Shown piece after piece: positions 15,704 through 24,206 of a stretch of DNA of 27,532 bases. The translations under genes and the position numbers were made by a program. The notes beneath the pieces were generated by a model. It did no database searches, was not told the DNA's origin, and saw only the letters and a program-made list of their open reading frames with translations. The first letter of the stretch is position 1. Every line of letters begins with the position of its first letter. This DNA comes from CAZBUK01 sp964495085 (lineage in GTDB: Bacteria > Bacteroidota > Ignavibacteria > T3Sed10-11): the NCBI GenBank assembly GCA_964495085.1, contig CAZBUK010000049.1, positions 1 to 27,532 on the forward strand. The letters are read 5' to 3'.

Positions 15704-16617
15704 AAAAGATTCTCATCACCGGCGGAAACGGACTCCTTGGGCAAACGTTATCCAGACTGATCCTGAGGGAAACCGGATACGAGCTGCTTCTTACCGATCG
15801 GGCGAAGGAGCCACGCTTCCTTCCCAAGCCGGGCCAGTACCGCAAACTCAATGTTACGGATAAGAAGAACGTCCGGGAGACGATATCCGGCTTCCGGCCC
15901 GATGTTGTCATTCATACGGCAGCGAAAACCGACGTCGACGAATGCGAACGCGACCGCGATGAGGCACACCGTATCAACGTCACGGCGGTTGAATCTCTTG
16001 TTGAATCGGTGCGGACTACCGGTTCGAAACTGATCCACCTCTCGAGCGACTATGTATTCGACGGAAAAAAAAATCCCCTTGATGAAAATACCGCCCCGAA
16101 ACCGCTGAACTATTACGGGAAAACGAAACTCGCAAGCGAAAACGCCGTACGGGGGGCCGGTATACCATTTGCGATAGTCAGGACGATGATCCTGTACGGC
16201 ATGGGATTCGGCATCAAGGAAAATTTTCCGTTGTGGGTGATCAACAACCTGCGGCAGAGAAAGACGATCAGGGTCGTAACGGATCAGGTCGGACAGCCGA
16301 CTTACGTCGACGATCTGGCCTACGGAATCATTAAAATAATCGAGCTGGAACGTACCGGCGTCTATCACATCTGCGGATCCGAGCTGATAAACCGTTATAA
16401 CTTTGCGCGCGCGGTAGCCGACGTCTTCAAGCTCGATAAAGCGCTCATCCAGGCGATCAAAACAAAGGATCTGCAGCAGCCGGCCGCCCGGCCGCTTCAC
16501 TCGGAATTCATCACGCAGAGATCGCAGATGGAACTGGGGATACAGCCGCTCGCAGTTACCGAGGGACTCAGCTCGATGAAACTTTTTATCGATCAGATAG
16601 CAAGGAATATTTTATAG
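15700..16617 (+). CDS. RmlD-like NAD(P)-dependent sugar reductase (extended SDR)
   Basis: The 305-residue protein resembles dTDP-4-dehydrorhamnose reductase, which reduces a 4-keto nucleotide sugar. The Rossmann motif TGGNGLLG (7-14), the strand HLSSDYVFDG (113-122) and catalytic Tyr139/Lys143 in YYGKTK are all present. QVGQPTYVDDLA later in the protein is the RmlD-type substrate-domain signature. Its length is typical. Translational coupling to a PfkB-type kinase, rather than to rmlA, rmlB or rmlC, makes a dedicated rhamnose role uncertain; a related sugar reductase is possible. The downstream perfect hairpin at 16656-16679 could end the transcript. Confidence 0.85.
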   Translation: MKKILITGGNGLLGQTLSRLILRETGYELLLTDRAKEPRFLPKPGQYRKLNVTDKKNVRETISGFRPDVVIHTAAKTDVDECERDRDEAHRINVTAVESLVESVRTTGSKLIHLSSDYVFDGKKNPLDENTAPKPLNYYGKTKLASENAVRGAGIPFAIVRTMILYGMGFGIKENFPLWVINNLRQRKTIRVVTDQVGQPTYVDDLAYGIIKIIELERTGVYHICGSELINRYNFARAVADVFKLDKALIQAIKTKDLQQPAARPLHSEFITQRSQMELGIQPLAVTEGLSSMKLFIDQIARNIL

Positions 16618-16655
16618 CCGATATTACGAAGCTCGGTGTCTACGCGGGAAAAAAC

Positions 16656-16700
16656 CGAAATCCGAATTTTCGGATTTCGATTTTCGTGCTTCGGATTTTC
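16656..16700. repeat. Dispersed TTCGTGCTT-type repeat, copy 2, with perfect hairpin
   Basis: CGAAATCCGAA (16656-16666) and TTCGGATTTCG (16669-16679) are an exact 11-bp inverted repeat, followed by ATTTTCGTGCTTCGGATTTTC. The tail shares TTTCGTGCTTCG with the reverse complement of copy 3. It may double as the transcription terminator of the kinase/reductase pair. Confidence 0.65.
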
Positions 16701-16757
16701 AATTGATGGTAATAATTATTTTTTTGAGATAGGGAACAATCAATTTCTATTACCCGT

Positions 16758-16809
16758 TAGGCTGTACTGATACGCCCGTATGTATGAGCATCTTTCATAC
16801 GACGGCCTA
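16758..16809 (+). promoter_or_regulatory. Possible structured serS leader
   Basis: An inner stem CGTATG (16777-16782)/CATACG (16796-16801) lies inside an outer TAGGC (16758-16762)/GCCTA (16805-16809), ending 34 nt before serS. No T-box consensus is present. A regulatory role is speculative. Confidence 0.3.
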
Positions 16810-16843
16810 CATTCTTCATGATTAAGAGCATCGGAATAAACCT

Positions 16844-18139
16844 ATGTTGGATCTGAAATTCATTCGTGAAAATATCGAAATGGTGAGGGAGGGGATACGC
16901 AAAAAAGGAGAACACGACCGTCTCGACGAGATAGTTCAGCTCGACGTGCGGAGGAGGGAAATCATACAGCGTGTCGAATCGCTGAAGAACGAGCGGAACC
17001 GTGTCAGCAGCGAAGTCGGCGCGCTGAAAAAACAGAACAAAGACGCTTCGCAACTGATCGTTGAGATGAAGACGGTTTCTGATTCGATAAAAGAGTTGGA
17101 CGACGAACTGCGCGTCATCCGGCAGGAGATCGACGAACTCGCTTTGTGGATTCCTAATCTGCCCGACTTATCGGTTCCGGAAGGAACCGACGCGGCCCAG
17201 AACGTCGTCGTCCGCGAATGGAAACCCGACGACGGAATCATCGGTTTCACGCCCGTCGGAGAGCTCGACTTCACTCCGCTCGACCATATACAGCTTGGTA
17301 AGAAACTCGGTATTCTCGACTTCGAACGGGGCGCCAAGATCAGCGGGAGCGGATTTCCGCTCTATATCGGAAAAGGTGCGGCGCTCGAACGGGCGCTCAT
17401 CAATTTTATGCTGGCAGTGCATACCGGCAAGCACGGGTATACGGAGGTTTTCCCTCCGTTCCTCGTCAACCGGGAGTCGATGCGCGGAACAGGCCAGATA
17501 CCGAAACTGACCGAGGATATGTATCGTTGTGAGACTGAGGACCTGTTTCCGATACCCACGGCAGAGGTACCGATTACGAATATTCACCGCGATGAGACGT
17601 TCAACGCGGATCAGCTTCCGGTAACTTACGCCGGTTACTCCGCCTGCTTTCGCCGCGAGGCCGGGTCGTACGGGAAAGAAACCAAGGGATTCCTCCGCGT
17701 ACACCAGTTCAACAAGGTGGAAATGGTGCGGTTCGTTGAACCGTCGTCATCGTATGACGAGCTGGAACTCCTGGTCGGTCACGCCGAGGCAATCCTCCGC
17801 GCGCTGCGCATCCCGTACCGGGTCATGCTGCTCTGCAGCGGCGATCTCAGCTTCGCTGCTGCAAAGTGCTACGATCTCGAGGTATGGGCGCCGGCCGAAC
17901 AGAAATGGCTTGAGGCATCGAGTTGCAGCAATTTCGGCGATTTCCAGGCACGCCGGATGAACATCCGCTATAAACCGTCGCCCAACGATAAACCTGTCTT
18001 CGTGCATACCCTCAACGGCTCCGGCCTTGCAACTTCCCGGCTGATGGTTTCGTTATTAGAAAACTATCAAACACCCGAGGGGAAAATAATCATACCGAAA
18101 GTACTCCATCCGTTTACCGGATTTGAGCTGATCGGGTAA
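16844..18139 (+). CDS. serS: Seryl-tRNA synthetase
   Basis: SerS charges tRNA-Ser, and also tRNA-Sec where present, with serine. The 431-residue protein has the N-terminal antiparallel coiled-coil arm (about 27-105) that grips the long variable arm of tRNA-Ser. The class II catalytic core has the TAEVP serine-binding loop (PIPTAEVPITN), motif 2 FRREAGSYGKETKGF followed by HQFNKVE, and motif 3 NGSGLATSRLMVSLLEN. Its length and motif order are normal. A GGAA about 8 nt ahead of the start is a weak Shine-Dalgarno. It begins about 225 nt after the reductase gene and probably has its own promoter. Confidence 0.97.
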   Translation: MLDLKFIRENIEMVREGIRKKGEHDRLDEIVQLDVRRREIIQRVESLKNERNRVSSEVGALKKQNKDASQLIVEMKTVSDSIKELDDELRVIRQEIDELALWIPNLPDLSVPEGTDAAQNVVVREWKPDDGIIGFTPVGELDFTPLDHIQLGKKLGILDFERGAKISGSGFPLYIGKGAALERALINFMLAVHTGKHGYTEVFPPFLVNRESMRGTGQIPKLTEDMYRCETEDLFPIPTAEVPITNIHRDETFNADQLPVTYAGYSACFRREAGSYGKETKGFLRVHQFNKVEMVRFVEPSSSYDELELLVGHAEAILRALRIPYRVMLLCSGDLSFAAAKCYDLEVWAPAEQKWLEASSCSNFGDFQARRMNIRYKPSPNDKPVFVHTLNGSGLATSRLMVSLLENYQTPEGKIIIPKVLHPFTGFELIG

Positions 18140-18239
18140 TTGCCGTATGCGCCCGAGGTAAAGGTAGATTTCCCGGTAGCGGGCGTTCCGGCTGGACTGC
18201 AACTCATGGCCGAACGAATTGAAGAAGATTATTGTTGAA

Positions 18240-18268
18240 TTGCGTTGCGAAACTTTTTCGAATAGAAT
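18240..18268 (+). promoter_or_regulatory. Candidate promoter of the ABC exporter pair
   Basis: TTGCGT (18240-18245) and TAGAAT (18263-18268) are separated by 17 bp. Transcription would begin about 10 nt before the ATG at 18285, which has no Shine-Dalgarno, so the message could be nearly leaderless. Confidence 0.45.
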
Positions 18269-18284
18269 TAACATATAACATTTC

Positions 18285-20030
18285 ATGAGAAGCCTGCTTC
18301 GGTTAAAACCTTATCTTGTGCAGCACCGCTGGATGCTCGTCGGCGGTATTGCCGCCATACTCCTCTCAGCGATATTCGAAGTGATGATACCGCTCATCAT
18401 CCGGGAAGCAGTCGACGACCTGCAGCGGGCATCGAGTTCGTCCGATTTTCTCCGGTACGGCAGTATGGTCGTCGGCGTCACGCTGATGAGCGGCATATTC
18501 TCATTCATTACCAGGCAGACTATCATCGCTACGTCGCGGCGGATCGAGTTTCAGCTCAGGAACGATTTCTACAAACACCTGCAGTCGCTCCCGATGACGT
18601 TCTACCAGAATACGACGACGGGCGACCTGATGGCGCATGCAACGAACGACATCAACCAGGTCCGCAATTGTCTCGGCCCCGGGATCATGTATTCGTCCGG
18701 CACGATCATAAGCTTTTTTATCATCCTCGGGATCATGATCTCGATCAATCCCACGCTCACGCTTCTTTCGCTGCTCCCCCTGCCGCTGATCTCGTATACC
18801 GTATATTCCATCGGGAAGATCGTGCATCGCCGGAGCGAGAGCATACAGGAGCAGTTCTCCCTCATCACCGCGCGTGTGCAGGAGAATCTGTCGGGCGTAC
18901 GCGTGATCAAGGCCTTTACCCGCGAGCTGTATGAAATATCGAATTTCTACGTATTGGGGAAAGAATATTACCGGCGCAATCTCGGATTGATACGCGTACA
19001 GGCGGCAACGCGTCCCCTGTTGTTTCTGCTCGTCGGACTGTCGCTGCTCGTCGTTATCTGGTACGGCGGAGCGCGCGTCATCGACGGCAGCATGACGCTC
19101 GGCGACGTCACCGCGATGATGATCTATCTCGGCCTGCTCATCTGGCCGATGATCGCGTTCGGATGGGTTATGAATATTGTCCAGCGGGCGGCGGCGTCGA
19201 TGGGGCGGCTCAACAGGATTCTGGATGTCAAACCGGATATTACGGATTCGCCGGAAACCGACAACGGTATAACGGAAATCCGCGGAGAGATCGAATTCCG
19301 GGATGTTTCGCTTACGTATCCGGGAACCGGAACTCCAGTGCTGAAAAAAATCAATCTGCACATAAGCAGAGGTAAAACGCTCGGCATTATCGGAGTTACG
19401 GGATCGGGAAAGACGAGTCTGGTCAATCTGATTCCCCGGTTATTCGATATCACGGCGGGCGAGCTACTCATTGACGGAACTCCCGTAAAAAAAATTCCGC
19501 TCGATACGCTTCGCGCGCACATCGGACTGGTGCCCCAGGAGACGTTTCTCTTCTCGGAGAGCGTCAAGGAGAATATCGCTTTCGGCAACGGAGACGCCCA
19601 GGCTCAACTGATCGAAGATATGGCCCGGGTCGCTCATTTATCGGGTGATGTGAACGATTTCCCGAATAAGTTCGAGACCCTCATCGGCGAGCGGGGAATC
19701 ACGCTTTCGGGCGGTCAGAAGCAGCGGACCAGTCTCGCTCGCGCCCTGCTGCGCAATCCTGCCATTCTCATTCTCGACGACGCCTTTTCGGCAGTGGATA
19801 CCTTCACCGAGGAGTCGATACTCCGGCAGCTCCGCGAGATCGTGGCCAAACGCACGACGATCATTATCAGCCACCGCATCTCGACCGTCCGTGAAGCGGA
19901 CGAGGTGATCGTCCTCGATGATGGTGAAATCGTCGAGCGTGGCACGCACGATCAGCTTGTCGACGAGGGGGGAATGTATGCGAACCTCCACTTGAAACAA
20001 CTTCTCGAAAAAGAGCTGGAACAGATGTGA
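18285..20030 (+). CDS. ABC exporter half-transporter, degenerate-site subunit
   Basis: This 581-residue inner-membrane protein has a six-helix type I exporter domain (about 15-305) and a nucleotide-binding domain (about 335-575). Walker A is GVTGSGKTS (370-378), the Q-loop is Gln418, the signature is canonical LSGGQ (474-478) and the switch is His530. Walker B is ILILDD, so the catalytic Glu position is Asp499. In known heterodimeric exporters such as TM287/288 and BmrCD, one subunit has this Glu-to-Asp change and contributes the intact LSGGQ to the active site. The next gene supplies the complementary motifs. The substrate could be a drug, lipid or peptide. Confidence 0.92.
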   Translation: MRSLLRLKPYLVQHRWMLVGGIAAILLSAIFEVMIPLIIREAVDDLQRASSSSDFLRYGSMVVGVTLMSGIFSFITRQTIIATSRRIEFQLRNDFYKHLQSLPMTFYQNTTTGDLMAHATNDINQVRNCLGPGIMYSSGTIISFFIILGIMISINPTLTLLSLLPLPLISYTVYSIGKIVHRRSESIQEQFSLITARVQENLSGVRVIKAFTRELYEISNFYVLGKEYYRRNLGLIRVQAATRPLLFLLVGLSLLVVIWYGGARVIDGSMTLGDVTAMMIYLGLLIWPMIAFGWVMNIVQRAAASMGRLNRILDVKPDITDSPETDNGITEIRGEIEFRDVSLTYPGTGTPVLKKINLHISRGKTLGIIGVTGSGKTSLVNLIPRLFDITAGELLIDGTPVKKIPLDTLRAHIGLVPQETFLFSESVKENIAFGNGDAQAQLIEDMARVAHLSGDVNDFPNKFETLIGERGITLSGGQKQRTSLARALLRNPAILILDDAFSAVDTFTEESILRQLREIVAKRTTIIISHRISTVREADEVIVLDDGEIVERGTHDQLVDEGGMYANLHLKQLLEKELEQM

Positions 20031-20039
20031 GGGACGTGG

Positions 20040-20083
20040 GAAAATCGAAGCACGAAATTCGAAATACGAAATCTGAAATTCGG
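20040..20083. repeat. Dispersed TTCGTGCTT-type repeat, copy 3
   Basis: This lies between the two ABC half-transporter genes in the opposite orientation to copies 1 and 2. It is made of GAAATTCGAAATACGAAATC-like words, and its reverse complement contains TTCGAATTTCGTGCTTCG. The 81-nt spacer between the two genes is mostly this element. Confidence 0.65.
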
Positions 20084-20111
20084 AAACATGATTTAATTCC
20101 GGTTTTTATAC

Positions 20112-21923
20112 ATGCATGACGACGAGATATTAGGCAAAGCGTACGACGCGAAATTGATGAGACGGCTGCTGCGGTATCTCAAGCCGTACCGCAAGTTCGT
20201 GATAGCGGCGATCTTTTTTAACATACTTTTCGCCGCCATCGGACCGCTGCGTCCCTACCTGACGAAGATCGCAATCGACGATCATATCATGCAAAAGGAT
20301 TATACCGGACTGCTCATGATCATCGGCGCACTGTTTGCGCTTTTGATCCTTCAGGGAATCCTGCAGTATGTGACGAGTCTCGTCACGGAGGGTATCGGAC
20401 AGAAAGCGATCCTGGATCTCCGGATGCAGGTGTTCGAACATCTCCAGCGACTCTCGCTCCGGTTCTTCGATAAGAATCCGATCGGCCGGCTCGTTACCCG
20501 CACGACGAACGACGTCGAATCGCTCAGCGAGATGTTCTCCTCGGGCGTGGTTACCATTTTCACCGATGCATTCACCATTTTCTGGATACTCATCTTCATG
20601 TTCTTCATGAGCTGGGAGCTGTCGCTCGTAACCTTGTCCGTTCTGCCGTTCCTGGTATGGATGACGATGATATTCCGGAAAAAAGCCCGCGCCGCATACC
20701 GCGAGGTACGCAAACATCTTGCGCGGATGAACGCCTTTCTCCAGGAGCACATCAGCGGGACCATCGTTGTTCAGATCTTCAACCGCGAGAAGAAGGCGCG
20801 CGACCAGTTCGGGGAGATAAACGCCAAGCACCGGGACGCATACCTCAAATCGAACCTGTACCACGCACTCTTCTATCCGGGCGTTGAGATTATCAGCTCG
20901 GTTGCGATCGGCATGATCATATGGTACGGCGGGGCGAACGTGCTCGAGGGTGCGCTCACGATCGGTATCCTCATCTCCTTCATACAGTACACCGAGATGT
21001 TCTTTCATCCGATCCGGGATCTCGCGGAGAAGTATAATATCATGCAGACGGCAATGGCATCCTCGGAGCGCATCTTCAAGCTGTTGGACGATAAGACCCT
21101 CATCCCCGACTCCGAGCATACCATTCCCCTCGAAACCATCCGCGGCGAGGTAGAGTATAAGAACGTTTCATTCGCGTACAACGGCGATGAGTACGTGTTG
21201 CGAGACGTCTCATTCCGCATGAAGCCCGGCGAAACGGTAGCCCTCGTGGGAGCGACGGGCGCCGGTAAGAGCTCGATCATCAATCTCCTGACACGTTTTT
21301 ATGACATCGAAAGGGGTGAGATCCTCATCGACGGCATTGACATCAGGACGGTCAAACAGTCGGATCTGCGCAAGCATATCGCCATCGTTCTGCAGGATGT
21401 TTTTCTCTTCTCCGGAGATATCAGAACGAACATCAGCCTGGGAGACGATTCGATCCCGCTCGATCGCATCAAAGCGGTCTGCCGGATGGTGGGAGCCGAC
21501 CGGTTCATCGAGCGCTTGCCGAACGGCTACGAGGAGCCCGTGAAGGAAAGGGGGGCGACGCTCTCGACCGGACAGAAGCAGCTTCTGTCGTTCGCACGCG
21601 CGCTCGCATACGATCCGAAAATTCTGATCCTGGACGAGGCGACGAGCAGCGTGGATACCGAGACCGAGCTGTTAATTCAATCGGCGATACAAAAGATATT
21701 GAAGGGGAGAACCTCAATCGTCGTCGCTCACCGGTTGTCGACCATACAACGTGCCGACAAGATCATTGTGATGCACAAGGGTCAGATCCGCGAGATGGGG
21801 AAACACCAGGAGCTTCTGGCACAGCAGGGTATATACCATAGGCTATATCAATTGCAGTACAAGGAGCAGGTAGGCGCAGGGGACAACGGCGAAGCGGCGA
21901 AGCAGATTCAGGTTAAGAACTGA
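20112..21923 (+). CDS. ABC exporter half-transporter, catalytic-site subunit
   Basis: The 603-residue partner of the preceding gene has a six-helix exporter domain (about 20-315) and a nucleotide-binding domain (about 345-585). Walker A is GATGAGKSS (380-388), Walker B is ILILDE with a proper catalytic Glu509, and the switch is His540. The signature is altered to LSTGQ (484-488). Thus this subunit supplies Walker A, Walker B and Glu for the active site, and the defective signature for the degenerate site. It carries a soluble N-terminal extension (about 1-15) and a polar C-terminal tail. It is separated from its partner by a repeat-bearing 81-nt spacer. The pair most likely works as an obligate heterodimer. 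Confidence 0.92.
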   Translation: MHDDEILGKAYDAKLMRRLLRYLKPYRKFVIAAIFFNILFAAIGPLRPYLTKIAIDDHIMQKDYTGLLMIIGALFALLILQGILQYVTSLVTEGIGQKAILDLRMQVFEHLQRLSLRFFDKNPIGRLVTRTTNDVESLSEMFSSGVVTIFTDAFTIFWILIFMFFMSWELSLVTLSVLPFLVWMTMIFRKKARAAYREVRKHLARMNAFLQEHISGTIVVQIFNREKKARDQFGEINAKHRDAYLKSNLYHALFYPGVEIISSVAIGMIIWYGGANVLEGALTIGILISFIQYTEMFFHPIRDLAEKYNIMQTAMASSERIFKLLDDKTLIPDSEHTIPLETIRGEVEYKNVSFAYNGDEYVLRDVSFRMKPGETVALVGATGAGKSSIINLLTRFYDIERGEILIDGIDIRTVKQSDLRKHIAIVLQDVFLFSGDIRTNISLGDDSIPLDRIKAVCRMVGADRFIERLPNGYEEPVKERGATLSTGQKQLLSFARALAYDPKILILDEATSSVDTETELLIQSAIQKILKGRTSIVVAHRLSTIQRADKIIVMHKGQIREMGKHQELLAQQGIYHRLYQLQYKEQVGAGDNGEAAKQIQVKN

Positions 21924-22126
21924 CGTCGACTTGCCTGAATCGATGGCTGTTGTTCACGTGAATGAAATACGCCCTCCAACGACATCCGGCGCACCATATC
22001 TATGTAATCCATCCTAAATATCAGGTTACCCTCGACCGCGATCGGCAGGTATATACTATCGTCAATAGCCGCGTCCCGTCAATAACTCTGAAAAACCCAA
22101 AGCACTGATAACGTAATCTGTGAAAA

Positions 22127-22173
22127 TCAGTGTCATTAGTGTTCCATTAAAAAGCGAACACTGATGAGACTGA
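22127..22173. repeat. Imperfect 18-bp inverted repeat
   Basis: TCAGTGTCATTAGTGTTC (22127-22144) is nearly the reverse complement of GAACACTGATGAGACTGA (22156-22173): 16 Watson-Crick pairs, one G-U and one mismatch around an 11-nt loop. It could form a stable hairpin on either strand. Confidence 0.7.
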
Positions 22174-22192
22174 AAAACACAAGATAATCACT

Positions 22193-22297
22193 GATAAAGC
22201 AAACGGATATCATCCGTATAATCCGTTTGATAAAGCAACGGTTATCATCCGTATAATCCGTTTGATAAAGCAACGGTTATCATCCGTATAATCCGTT
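22193..22297. repeat. Tandem array of hairpin-forming 35-36-bp units
   Basis: Three head-to-tail units begin with GATAAAGCAA at 22193, 22229 and 22264. The first is 36 bp, the second 35 bp, and the third runs into the N gap. Each unit contains an inverted repeat (AAACGGAT/ATCCGTTT in unit 1, AACGG-TTAT/ATAATCCGTT in the others). After the gap TAATCCGTT resumes at 22398, so the array continues for an unknown number of copies. Confidence 0.9.
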
Positions 22298-22397
22298 NNN
22301 NNNNNNNNNNNNNNNNNNNNNNNNNNNNNNNNNNNNNNNNNNNNNNNNNNNNNNNNNNNNNNNNNNNNNNNNNNNNNNNNNNNNNNNNNNNNNNNNN
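22298..22397. other. Assembly gap (100 N)
   Basis: Exactly 100 undetermined bases interrupt the tandem array. A round number like this is a conventional placeholder for a scaffold join of unknown size. Confidence 0.97.
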
Positions 22398-22410
22398 TAA
22401 TCCGTTGTCA

Positions 22411-23931
22411 TTAGGGCGTATAATACATCGGCGCATCGGGTCCGAGCGGCAATCCCAGCCACATCCAAATTAATAAAATCGGTATGCGGACAAGCGCGAT
22501 CGCAATCGCGTACGGGAGCATCAATGCGATAATGGTTCCGATACCGGTTTCCTTCACATACTTCTGTGCAAACGTTATAATCAACGGGAAGTAGGGCAGC
22601 AAAGGAGTTAGTATATTTGTATAGGAATCGCCGATCCGGTACGCGGCCTGCGTCAGTTCGGGCGAATATCCCATGAGCATCAGCATCGGCACGAATATCG
22701 GCGCCATGATCGCCCACTTTGCAGATGCGCTTCCGATAATAATATTAATGATCGAGGCAACGATGATAAAAGCGAAGATGAGCGGATAACCGGTAAATCC
22801 GATTGCCTGTAATGTGTTCGCTCCTGTTATCGCAACGATGATGCCGAGATTCGACCAGTTAAAGAACGCCACGAACTGCGCGGCGGCGAATGCGAGCACA
22901 ATATAGCCACCCATGCTCGACATCGAATCTGCGGTCATCTTCGCCACATCTTTATCGCTTTTAATTGTTTTTACTATGAGACCGTAGACGATGCCCGGTA
23001 TAAGAAAAATAATCATGATCAACGGCACGATGCTGTTTATGAGCGGCCGAATATCGCCATCATCTCCGCGTAGAATGCCGTCGTACGGTATGGCCATATA
23101 CCCTATCACGCCGACACACGCGAGGACGGATATAAAAGCCCAGATGAGTCCCTTTTTTTCAAGGGAAGTCAAAGACTCTTGCTCGCCCTTACCGGGTGAA
23201 TCCCCCTCATATTTTCCGAGCCGGGGTTCGACGATGCGTTCGGTAACAAACCAGCCGACGAGAGAGGTGAACGGGACGAGAATCGCCATGATCCACCAGT
23301 TTGCGGTCGGATCGACGGTATATTCGGGATTGAGTATCTGAGCGGCGGATTCGGTGAATCCTGCAAGCAGCGGATCGAGCGCGGTAATAATGAGATTGGC
23401 ACCAAAGCCACCCGATACCCCGGCAAATGCCGCAGCGAGCCCGGCGAGCGGGTGTCTGCCCATCCCCCAAAAGATTGCAGCGCCGAGGGGGATCAGAACG
23501 ACGTACCCTGCGTCGACGGCGATACTCGAGAGCTGCCCGGCTGTGACAAGCGCTATCGTAATAAGCCAGGAAGGAAGACCGGATACCAGCGCCTTCAAGC
23601 TGACGGCGATTAGTCCGGTCCGCTCTGCAACTCCGATTCCCAACATCACGACGAGCACCATTCCCAACGGCGGGAAGTCGGTGAATGTACGGGTCATCGA
23701 AGTGAATATGCGTTGGAGCTGTTCGGCGGAAAACATGTTGATTGCACGAATTTCCTCACCCGTTCCGGGATGGACGGCGCTGACTTGAAGAGCCGAGGCG
23801 ATCCATGAGCTAATCAACACCAGCAAGATCAGTATTACAAAGAGCGTTACCGGTTGGGGTAATTTATTCCCGGCTATTTCTACTCTGTTGAGGATACGCA
23901 AGAGGGCGCTTTGTGAGCTGTCCTGAGCCAT
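22411..23931 (-). CDS. AbgT-family transporter
   Basis: This 506-residue inner-membrane protein belongs to the AbgT family. E. coli AbgT takes up p-aminobenzoyl-glutamate, while YdaH and MtrF have been shown to export sulfonamides and p-aminobenzoate. Many hydrophobic helices alternate with short loops. Family-like segments include VDAGYVVLIPLGAAIFWGMG with GGFGANLI, and near the end SAKWAIMAPIFVPMLMLMG followed by RIGDSYTNILTPLLPYFPL, one of the best-conserved stretches. A hydrophilic loop covers about 238-258. An AGGA Shine-Dalgarno lies 7 nt before the start. The stop codon is only 13 nt from the scaffold gap and abuts the tandem repeat array. Substrate and direction cannot be decided from sequence. 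Confidence 0.92.
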   Translation of the reverse strand: MAQDSSQSALLRILNRVEIAGNKLPQPVTLFVILILLVLISSWIASALQVSAVHPGTGEEIRAINMFSAEQLQRIFTSMTRTFTDFPPLGMVLVVMLGIGVAERTGLIAVSLKALVSGLPSWLITIALVTAGQLSSIAVDAGYVVLIPLGAAIFWGMGRHPLAGLAAAFAGVSGGFGANLIITALDPLLAGFTESAAQILNPEYTVDPTANWWIMAILVPFTSLVGWFVTERIVEPRLGKYEGDSPGKGEQESLTSLEKKGLIWAFISVLACVGVIGYMAIPYDGILRGDDGDIRPLINSIVPLIMIIFLIPGIVYGLIVKTIKSDKDVAKMTADSMSSMGGYIVLAFAAAQFVAFFNWSNLGIIVAITGANTLQAIGFTGYPLIFAFIIVASIINIIIGSASAKWAIMAPIFVPMLMLMGYSPELTQAAYRIGDSYTNILTPLLPYFPLIITFAQKYVKETGIGTIIALMLPYAIAIALVRIPILLIWMWLGLPLGPDAPMYYTP

Positions 23932-23973
23932 GAGTATTCCTTTGTGTTTGTGGCGGTTCGTGGGAATTCGAGT

Positions 23974-23998
23974 GTACCGGTACGTGATATCCGGTACG
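23974..23998. promoter_or_regulatory. Palindrome with repeated CCGGTACG in divergent region
   Basis: GTACCGGTAC (23974-23983) is a perfect palindrome, and CCGGTACG occurs at 23977-23984 and again at 23991-23998. It lies 43 nt ahead of the AbgT-family start, in the 275-nt region shared with the divergent beta-barrel gene. It could be a regulator site; there is no further support. Confidence 0.25.
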
Positions 23999-24206
23999 GG
24001 GATATGAATTGAGCCGGTTCCGCAGGATCACCGGCGGAAACGAATTGTGAAATGTACGGTTTAGATGGGAAGAAATCAATAAGAATTCCGGACACCTCGA
24101 TTTTCGGGGCGCTATCGAGGTCCGATCTTTTTATTTATGGAAAATTTCTTATCTTTCAGAGCATTCTTGGTAACCCATCATATCACAAATCGGGAGCGTA
24201 ATCGCC

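Larger units (their letters stand above)
21924..22410. other. Non-coding region with repeats and the scaffold gap
   Basis: No credible gene lies here. Up to about 22120 there is nothing notable beyond a small palindrome (TTCACGTGAA near 21954). It then holds an imperfect 18-bp inverted repeat, a tandem 35-bp array and 100 N. It separates convergent genes, and the true length is unknown. Confidence 0.7.

Noticed and set aside
16618..16843. T-box leader for serS
   Set aside because: No AGGGTGGNACCGCG-like sequence or specifier arrangement is visible.
20130..21119. 329-codon open frame antisense to the second ABC gene
   Set aside because: The composition (His, Asp, Glu and Arg rich) is that of an antisense shadow of a well-conserved gene.
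22193..22297. CRISPR array
   Set aside because: The 35-bp units are directly adjacent with no variable spacers, and no cas gene is present.
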